Below, in pieces: positions 59,455-64,000 of a stretch of DNA of 64,000 nucleotides. The notes under the pieces were generated by a model. That model was not told where the DNA came from, did no database searches, and saw nothing but the letters and a program-made list of their open reading frames with translations. The position numbers and the translations under genes are program-made. How positions within the stretch are numbered: position 1 is the first letter of the stretch; each line of letters opens with the position of its first letter. Origin of the DNA: Chloroflexota bacterium (GTDB taxonomy: Bacteria > Chloroflexota > Anaerolineae > Anaerolineales > Villigracilaceae); the NCBI GenBank assembly GCA_016191845.1, contig JACPVF010000007.1:372001-436000 (forward strand), read 5' to 3'.

Positions 59455-60618
59455 TCAGGACGACTTCGCCCCTAGTTTGGCGAACAACTTCTCGTATTCC
59501 ACTGCGATGGAATCGGGATCATAGCTACGGCGGATGCCGTTCACGTCGCCGTGGAACTGGTCGGGGTGGTCGAGGACCTCGAGGATGGATTCCGCCAACG
59601 AGGCCGCATCACCGATTTGGGAGACGCGCCCCATGCCATGCATCTTCACCGGCTGACGCACGCCTGGCAAGGCCGACGGCACGCTGGGCACGTTATTCAT
59701 CATGGCTTCGATCTGCACCAGGCCGAAGGCCTCGGTCGAGTTCAGCGATGGGACGGTGATCACGTCCAGGTTGGGATAGACCGACGCCAGTTGCAACGGC
59801 GACAGGTTGCCAAGGAAGGTCCACTGGCCTTTGGCTTCGTATTCACGGATACGCGGAATCAGGCGCTCGTAATAGGGCTGCTCGCCCATCACGTTCTGAT
59901 GCTGGCCTGCATACAAGACCTGCGCGTTCGGGTACTTCGCCAGAATGGCGGGCAGGGCATCCAGCAGGATCTCCACGCCCTTCTCGGACGCAAAGCGCGT
60001 GACCATGCCGATAACGGGACGCTTTTCTCTGGTCCTGTGTTCCAACGCGAAAGCGGCCACCGCTTCGGGCGTGGGAGTCGGCAACTCGACCGGGGGCAGG
60101 ATGGGGGTCAGCTTGGATTTGTAACGCGAGAGGAAGGGGGAGTTGTCGGCATAATCCTGGGTATAGGTCACGATATGATTCGAGAGGATCCCCGCCATGT
60201 TGTTCTGGAAATGAACCACCATGTTGACCAGGCGGTTGAACAGCCCGGGCGGCAGATCGAGATCACAGTGATAGGTGAGGACGGCGGGTTTGCCAAACAG
60301 CCGCGCGCGGAAGGCCACCCCCGGCGCGTCGAACTGCGGCAGGTGCAGTTGCACCACGTCGTGCTGGGCCACCAACTTGGTGGCCATCCAGCCAAAGGTC
60401 GGCGCGATAACGCCCTTGCTGACGCGGAACAGGACCGGGATGCGGAGGACCCGCACGCCTTCCATATTCTCTTCGCGCGGCAGGCCCGGCTCGAACTGCG
60501 TGGTCATCACGGTCACTTCGTGTCCGCGTTTGACGAAGGCCTTGGCCAGGCGTTCGGCGTAAATGGTCAGCCCGGAGGTGTGCGGGCGGTAATAGGTGAG
60601 AACGGTCAGGATTTTCAT
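59455..60618 (-). CDS. GT4 family glycosyltransferase
   Basis: 387 residues. GT-B fold: N-terminal LTYYRPHTSGLTIYAERLAKAFVKRGHEVTV, the donor-domain VIGMVTRFASEKGVEILLDAL, and the E-x7-E motif STEAFGLVQIEAMMNNVPSV. Uses nucleotide-sugar donors to build glycolipids or polysaccharides in the cytoplasm. The ATG at 60618 matches the usual N-terminus; a longer frame is a shadow. It is 16 nt from tlyA upstream and about 55 nt before the methyltransferases. Confidence 0.93.
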   Translation of the reverse strand: MKILTVLTYYRPHTSGLTIYAERLAKAFVKRGHEVTVMTTQFEPGLPREENMEGVRVLRIPVLFRVSKGVIAPTFGWMATKLVAQHDVVQLHLPQFDAPGVAFRARLFGKPAVLTYHCDLDLPPGLFNRLVNMVVHFQNNMAGILSNHIVTYTQDYADNSPFLSRYKSKLTPILPPVELPTPTPEAVAAFALEHRTREKRPVIGMVTRFASEKGVEILLDALPAILAKYPNAQVLYAGQHQNVMGEQPYYERLIPRIREYEAKGQWTFLGNLSPLQLASVYPNLDVITVPSLNSTEAFGLVQIEAMMNNVPSVPSALPGVRQPVKMHGMGRVSQIGDAASLAESILEVLDHPDQFHGDVNGIRRSYDPDSIAVEYEKLFAKLGAKSS

Positions 60619-60634
60619 AAGCCAAAGGCTGATT

Positions 60635-61450
60635 TTACTCGTTTGCGGGCGGAAGTGCCGAGTCAATCAAGCTTTGAATTTCATGAGAAGATTCGCCCGG
60701 CACCAGCCAGACCAGGAACTCGGTGTTGCCCTTCGGCCCCAGGATCGGCGAGCGGATCAGCCCGCGCAAGCCGAAACCCTCCGTCTGAGCGAAAGTCAGC
60801 ACGCTCTCCAACACCTGGCGGTGGATGGCCGGGTCGCGGATAACGCCGTCGCCGCGAGAAACGTCCTTGCGGCCCGCTTCGAATTGGGGCTTGATGAGGG
60901 CGATAATCCCCCCCTCTGTGTCTTCCCCCATTTTCTCCGGAAATGGGGGAAGAAGCCAATTTTTAATAACTGGTAACAATATCTTCAACGAAATAAAGGA
61001 AGCATCCACCGTCACCAACGAGACCGGCTCGGGCAGCGACTCGACGTGACGCGCATTGGTCTCTTCCATCACAACCACGCGCGGGTGGTTGCGCATCTTC
61101 CAGTGCAGGATGCCTTTGCCCACGTCGATGGCATAGACCTTCGACGCGCCACGCTGAAGCAGGCAATCGGTGAAGCCGCCGGTCGAAGCGCCGACATCCG
61201 CGCAGATGCGGCCTTCGACGGAGATCGGGAATGCATCCAGCGCCGCCTCGAGCTTTTCGCCGCCTCGCGATACATACCGCGGACCCGAATCCACCGTCAG
61301 CGCTACCGAGGGATCCACCCCTGTGGCGGGTTTGAGCGCCACCTGTCCGTCCACGCGCACCTGCCCGGCCATGATCAGGGCCTGGGCTTTGGCGCGCGAT
61401 TCCGCCAGTCCACGCTCGACAAGCAAAAGGTCCAGCCGCGTCTTGGGCAT
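60635..61450 (-). CDS. tlyA: TlyA family rRNA 2'-O-methyltransferase
   Basis: 271 residues. N-terminal S4 RNA-binding domain (1-60, LVERGLAESRAKAQALIMAGQVRVDG) and FtsJ-like methyltransferase: SAM loop DVGASTGGF (85-93), VYAIDVGKGILHWKMR, VTVDASFISLKILLP and ALIKPQFEAGRKDV. Family members methylate rRNA (C1409/C1920 in mycobacteria). Residues 167-177 are encoded by a perfect 13-bp palindrome and look like an extra loop compared with the usual spacing between the helix and ALIKPQFEAG. Overlaps the upstream LOG gene by 1 nt. Confidence 0.93.
   Translation of the reverse strand: MPKTRLDLLLVERGLAESRAKAQALIMAGQVRVDGQVALKPATGVDPSVALTVDSGPRYVSRGGEKLEAALDAFPISVEGRICADVGASTGGFTDCLLQRGASKVYAIDVGKGILHWKMRNHPRVVVMEETNARHVESLPEPVSLVTVDASFISLKILLPVIKNWLLPPFPEKMGEDTEGGIIALIKPQFEAGRKDVSRGDGVIRDPAIHRQVLESVLTFAQTEGFGLRGLIRSPILGPKGNTEFLVWLVPGESSHEIQSLIDSALPPANE
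60921..60953. repeat. 13-bp palindrome inside the tlyA coding sequence
   Basis: TCTTCCCCCATTT (60921-60933) and AAATGGGGGAAGA (60941-60953) are perfect inverted copies with a 7-nt loop. It lies in frame and adds a short Pro/Glu-rich loop. It looks like a dispersed palindromic element rather than normal coding sequence. Confidence 0.85.
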
Positions 61451-62031
61451 CAGTCCTCGCGCATCCAGCGTTTGACAGCATCGTGCGGATGGACGTAGGC
61501 TTCCATCGTGTCCAGCAACGCGGCGGGGTCGGTATCACAGCACAGGGCGTTACGATGTTCAGAGAAGATGAACCCTTCCGCCACAGCGTGATCGATGGCG
61601 GCCAACAGCGGAGCGTAATAATTGCGCGTGTTGAGCAGGCCGACCGCCTTCTCGTGCGCGCCCGTCTGCGCCCAGGTGACGGTCTCGAACAATTCGTCGA
61701 AGGTGCCGAAGCCGCCAGGCAGGGCAATGTAGCCATCGGCCAGTTCATGCATGCGCGCCTTGCGGGCGTGCATATCGGGTGGGACGTCCATGCGGGTCAG
61801 GCCCATGTGCGCCAGGGCGGGCGTGTTCATGCTGGGGATGATGACACCGATCACCTCGCCGCCGGCGGCGAGGGCACCGTCGGCCACGGCCCCCATCAGC
61901 CCCGTTTTGCCGCCGCCGAAAATTAAACGGAGTCCGCGCTTCGCCAGGGTGACACCCATTTGACGGGCGCCTTCCAAATAATCCGCATGGACCGCATCGG
62001 CAGAACCGCAAAAAACACAGATCGACTTCAT
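61450..62031 (-). CDS. LOG-family nucleotide phosphoribohydrolase-like
   Basis: 193 residues. Rossmann-like lysine decarboxylase-fold of the LOG/TIGR00730 group: ICVFCGSADAVH at the N-terminus, LIFGGGKTGLMGAVADGAL, and the active PGGFGTFDELFE motif. Such enzymes hydrolyse nucleoside 5'-monophosphates (cytokinin-type or others). The ATG at 62031 was chosen because AAAGG lies 6 nt before it, whereas the ATG at 62037 directly adjoins that site. Confidence 0.92.
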   Translation of the reverse strand: MKSICVFCGSADAVHADYLEGARQMGVTLAKRGLRLIFGGGKTGLMGAVADGALAAGGEVIGVIIPSMNTPALAHMGLTRMDVPPDMHARKARMHELADGYIALPGGFGTFDELFETVTWAQTGAHEKAVGLLNTRNYYAPLLAAIDHAVAEGFIFSEHRNALCCDTDPAALLDTMEAYVHPHDAVKRWMRED

Positions 62032-62082
62032 TTTCATCCTTTACAGGCAGGTTAGAGTTGCATTAGACAGACGTTCGGGCGC

Positions 62083-62111
62083 TTGACGCTGCATTGCCGT
62101 GGTGCTAATAA
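62083..62111 (+). promoter_or_regulatory. Sigma70 promoter of the DnaJ-like gene
   Basis: TTGACG (62083-62088) and TAATAA (62106-62111) spaced by 17 nt. The expected start near 62118 is only about 3 nt from the ATG at 62121, so the mRNA is nearly leaderless. Confidence 0.65.
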
Positions 62112-62120
62112 TGGTACATT

Positions 62121-63011
62121 ATGGAATATAAGGACTATTATAAAGTGCTTGGTGTGGCGCGCAATGCCAGCGCGGACGATATCCGCAAGGCATACCGCAA
62201 GCTCGCCATGCAATATCACCCCGATCGCAACGCCGGCGATAAGCAGGCCGAGGAGCGCTTCAAGGAGATCAACGAGGCCTACCAGGTGCTGAGCGACGAG
62301 CAGAAGCGTGCCCGCTACGACCAACTCGGCAGCGACTATTCCAACTGGCGGCAGCGCGGCGGTTCGCCCACCGACTTCAACTGGGGACAGTGGACCTCAG
62401 GCGGCGGCACGCGCGTGGACATGGGCGACCTGAACGACCTGTTCGGCAGCGAGGGTGGCACTTTCTCCGATTTCTTCCGCAGCATCTTCGGCGGCATGGG
62501 CACCGCCCAGGCAGCGCGCACCCCGATGGCGAATCAGCAGCCGGTGCGCATCACGCTCAAGGAAGCCTATGAAGGCACCACCCGTCAGTTGACCAGCGAG
62601 GCACGCAAGGTGCAGGTCCGCATCCCGGCCGGGGTGAAGGAGGGCTCCAAGGTGCGGGTGGCAGGCGCGGGTCCACAAGGCACGGATGTGTACCTGATCG
62701 TCGAGATCGAGGAGGACGAGCGCTTCGAGCGCGACGGGAACGACCTGCGCGCCACTGCCAGCGTGGACGTGTTCACCGCCATCCTGGGCGGCGAGGCCGA
62801 GGTCGAGACGATGACCGGCAAGGTCAAGCTGACCATCCCGCCGGGCACCCAGCCCGAGCAGGTCTTCCGCCTGGCCGGGCGCGGCATGCCTCAATTAAAA
62901 AACTCTCATGTAAAAGGGGACCTGTACGTGCGTCTAAAGGTGCAAGTTCCCAAATACCTGTCGTCCAAACAGAGAGAGTTGCTGGAAGAGGCCGCCAGAA
63001 TCAAGTTTTGA
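62121..63011 (+). CDS. DnaJ/CbpA-type cochaperone
   Basis: 296 residues. J domain (1-70) with intact HPD at 33-35, a Gly/Ser-poor linker (about 75-130), and a two-lobed DnaJ C-terminal substrate domain ([39 protein letters not shown]). The zinc-finger domain of true DnaJ is absent, so it is CbpA-like. It should stimulate DnaK. It has its own promoter and is followed 13 nt later by the protease gene, suggesting a protein-quality operon. Confidence 0.95.
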   Translation: MEYKDYYKVLGVARNASADDIRKAYRKLAMQYHPDRNAGDKQAEERFKEINEAYQVLSDEQKRARYDQLGSDYSNWRQRGGSPTDFNWGQWTSGGGTRVDMGDLNDLFGSEGGTFSDFFRSIFGGMGTAQAARTPMANQQPVRITLKEAYEGTTRQLTSEARKVQVRIPAGVKEGSKVRVAGAGPQGTDVYLIVEIEEDERFERDGNDLRATASVDVFTAILGGEAEVETMTGKVKLTIPPGTQPEQVFRLAGRGMPQLKNSHVKGDLYVRLKVQVPKYLSSKQRELLEEAARIKF

Positions 63012-63024
63012 TGTTAGGAGTCTC

Positions 63025-64000
63025 ATGAAAAACACCCGTTTTGTGTTGATGATCGCGATATTGGTATTGACCACCCTGGCCTGCCAGAGTGTGGGCCTGG
63101 CCCCCATCTCGGCGCCCACCCTTGTCCCCAGCCAATCCTTCTCACAGTCCAGTCCTGTTTCGGGCGAGACCCTAAACCCTGCCGCCCGTCAGGACGTGCT
63201 GACCAGCTTGTATGACCAGGTCAGCCCCAGCGTAGTCGCCATCCAGGTCACCACGCAGAATGGCGGCAGCCTGGGCTCGGGTTTCGTGTACGACACCCAG
63301 GGTCACATCATCACCAACTATCATGTGGTGGACGGTGCGGAAAAAGTGGAGGTGGACTTCACCTCCGGCTACAAGACCTACGGCAGCGTAATCGGCACCG
63401 ACCTCGACTCGGACCTGGCCGTCGTCAAAGTGGATGCCCCCGCCGAGGAACTGCATCCCGTCAAGATGGGAGATTCCAGCGCCCTGCGTGTCGGACAGAC
63501 GGTGGTGGCCATTGGCAATCCCTTCGGCCTGAACGGGACCATGACCATCGGCATCGTCTCGGCCCTCGGCCGCACCCTCGATTCGGAACACACCGCCCCG
63601 GGCGGCAGCCTCTTCACCGCAGGCGACATCATTCAGACCGATGCGGCCATCAACCCGGGCAACTCAGGCGGCCCGCTCTTCAACCTGGACGGTGAGGTGA
63701 TCGCAGTCAACCGCGCCATCCGCACCACCAACTATACCAGCACAGGCGAGCCCATCAACTCAGGCATCGGTTTCTCCATCTCGGTCAATGTGGTCAAGCG
63801 TGTCGTTCCGGTGCTGATCGCCGAGGGCAAATACGATTATCCCTACCTTGGCATCTCTTCGATGAATGACCTGAGCCTGCCGGTCATCGAGGAACTGGGG
63901 TTGAAGTCGTACGTTGGCGCGTACGTCACCAGCGTGACCCCCGGCGGACCCGCCGACCGGGCGGGCATCCGCGCCGGGAACAAAGAGACCAGCATCCTCG
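63025..64000 (+). CDS. HtrA/DegP-type serine protease lipoprotein (partial)
   Basis: 325 residues visible; the C-terminus is cut by the window end. Lipoprotein signal with lipobox TLAC (Cys20), a Ser/Pro-rich spacer, then a trypsin-like domain with a complete triad: His100 (TNYHVVDG), Asp130 (DLDSDLAVVKV) and Ser214 (NPGNSGGPL). A PDZ domain begins after about residue 270 (YLGISSMND, VTPGGPADRAGIRAG). Extracytoplasmic protein quality control. TTAGGAG lies 4-10 nt before the ATG at 63025. Confidence 0.95.
   Translation, partial: MKNTRFVLMIAILVLTTLACQSVGLAPISAPTLVPSQSFSQSSPVSGETLNPAARQDVLTSLYDQVSPSVVAIQVTTQNGGSLGSGFVYDTQGHIITNYHVVDGAEKVEVDFTSGYKTYGSVIGTDLDSDLAVVKVDAPAEELHPVKMGDSSALRVGQTVVAIGNPFGLNGTMTIGIVSALGRTLDSEHTAPGGSLFTAGDIIQTDAAINPGNSGGPLFNLDGEVIAVNRAIRTTNYTSTGEPINSGIGFSISVNVVKRVVPVLIAEGKYDYPYLGISSMNDLSLPVIEELGLKSYVGAYVTSVTPGGPADRAGIRAGNKETSIL

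Overview
The window is about 60% G+C, gene-dense bacterial chromosome, most consistent with a Chloroflexota lineage of the Anaerolineae type. The pointers are two Chlor_Arch_YYY (DUF2298) membrane proteins beside ArnT/PMT-like glycosyltransferases, CpaE/CpaF pilus ATPases without a full Tad cluster, and many lipoproteins. The assignment is inferred from gene content; no rRNA is present. Most genes after position 11,800 lie on the minus strand.

1-3,450: minus-strand lipoproteins (an esterase and two polysaccharide-deacetylase-like proteins) and a fumarylacetoacetate hydrolase family enzyme. 3,490-10,880: a tRNA-Val gene with its own promoter and a broken partial tandem copy, followed by a compact 7.2-kb integrated element. 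The element is bounded by a 12-bp repeat of the tRNA 3' end. It carries an excisionase-like HTH protein, small membrane, lipoprotein and zinc-finger genes, a ribbon-helix-helix-like protein, a RepA-type helicase ATPase, a CHC2/Toprim primase and a large serine recombinase. It also holds a 50-bp palindrome and several inverted GTTAC/GTAAC sites. The recombinase gene runs into the attachment core, so its C-terminus should differ between integrated and excised forms. This is the most novel system in the window.

10,890-22,970: housekeeping and small enzymes: 2-hydroxyacid dehydrogenase, endonuclease IV, diacylglycerol kinase, YbeY, a 7TM-HD phosphodiesterase, YqeY, a HetC-like protein, cobalamin adenosyltransferase, DUF554, a DsbA-like thioredoxin, a lipase, V4R, GNAT, TPR and a tandem XRE protein. 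23,020-36,570: an origin-proximal type region read leftward. rpmH, rnpA, yidD, a beta-propeller lipoprotein, yidC and jag end at a terminator. Then come pfkB, parA (TTG start), parB, an amidohydrolase, two histidine kinases, a response regulator, cpaE, a 96-residue protein and cpaF. No dnaA or oriC is visible here.

36,690-43,410: two TrkA proteins with a KimA-like APC permease of lower G+C (a likely potassium module), and a 1,096-residue histidine kinase. 43,480-62,030: envelope genes: two PlsC acyltransferases, cmk, four very large membrane glycosyltransferase/YYY proteins including a fusion, two methyltransferases, a GT4 glycosyltransferase, TlyA (with a palindrome inside its coding sequence) and a LOG-family enzyme. 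62,080-64,000: a DnaJ-type cochaperone and an HtrA-type protease lipoprotein cut by the window end. Several genes have a TATAAT box only 6-7 nt before the ATG, suggesting leaderless mRNAs.
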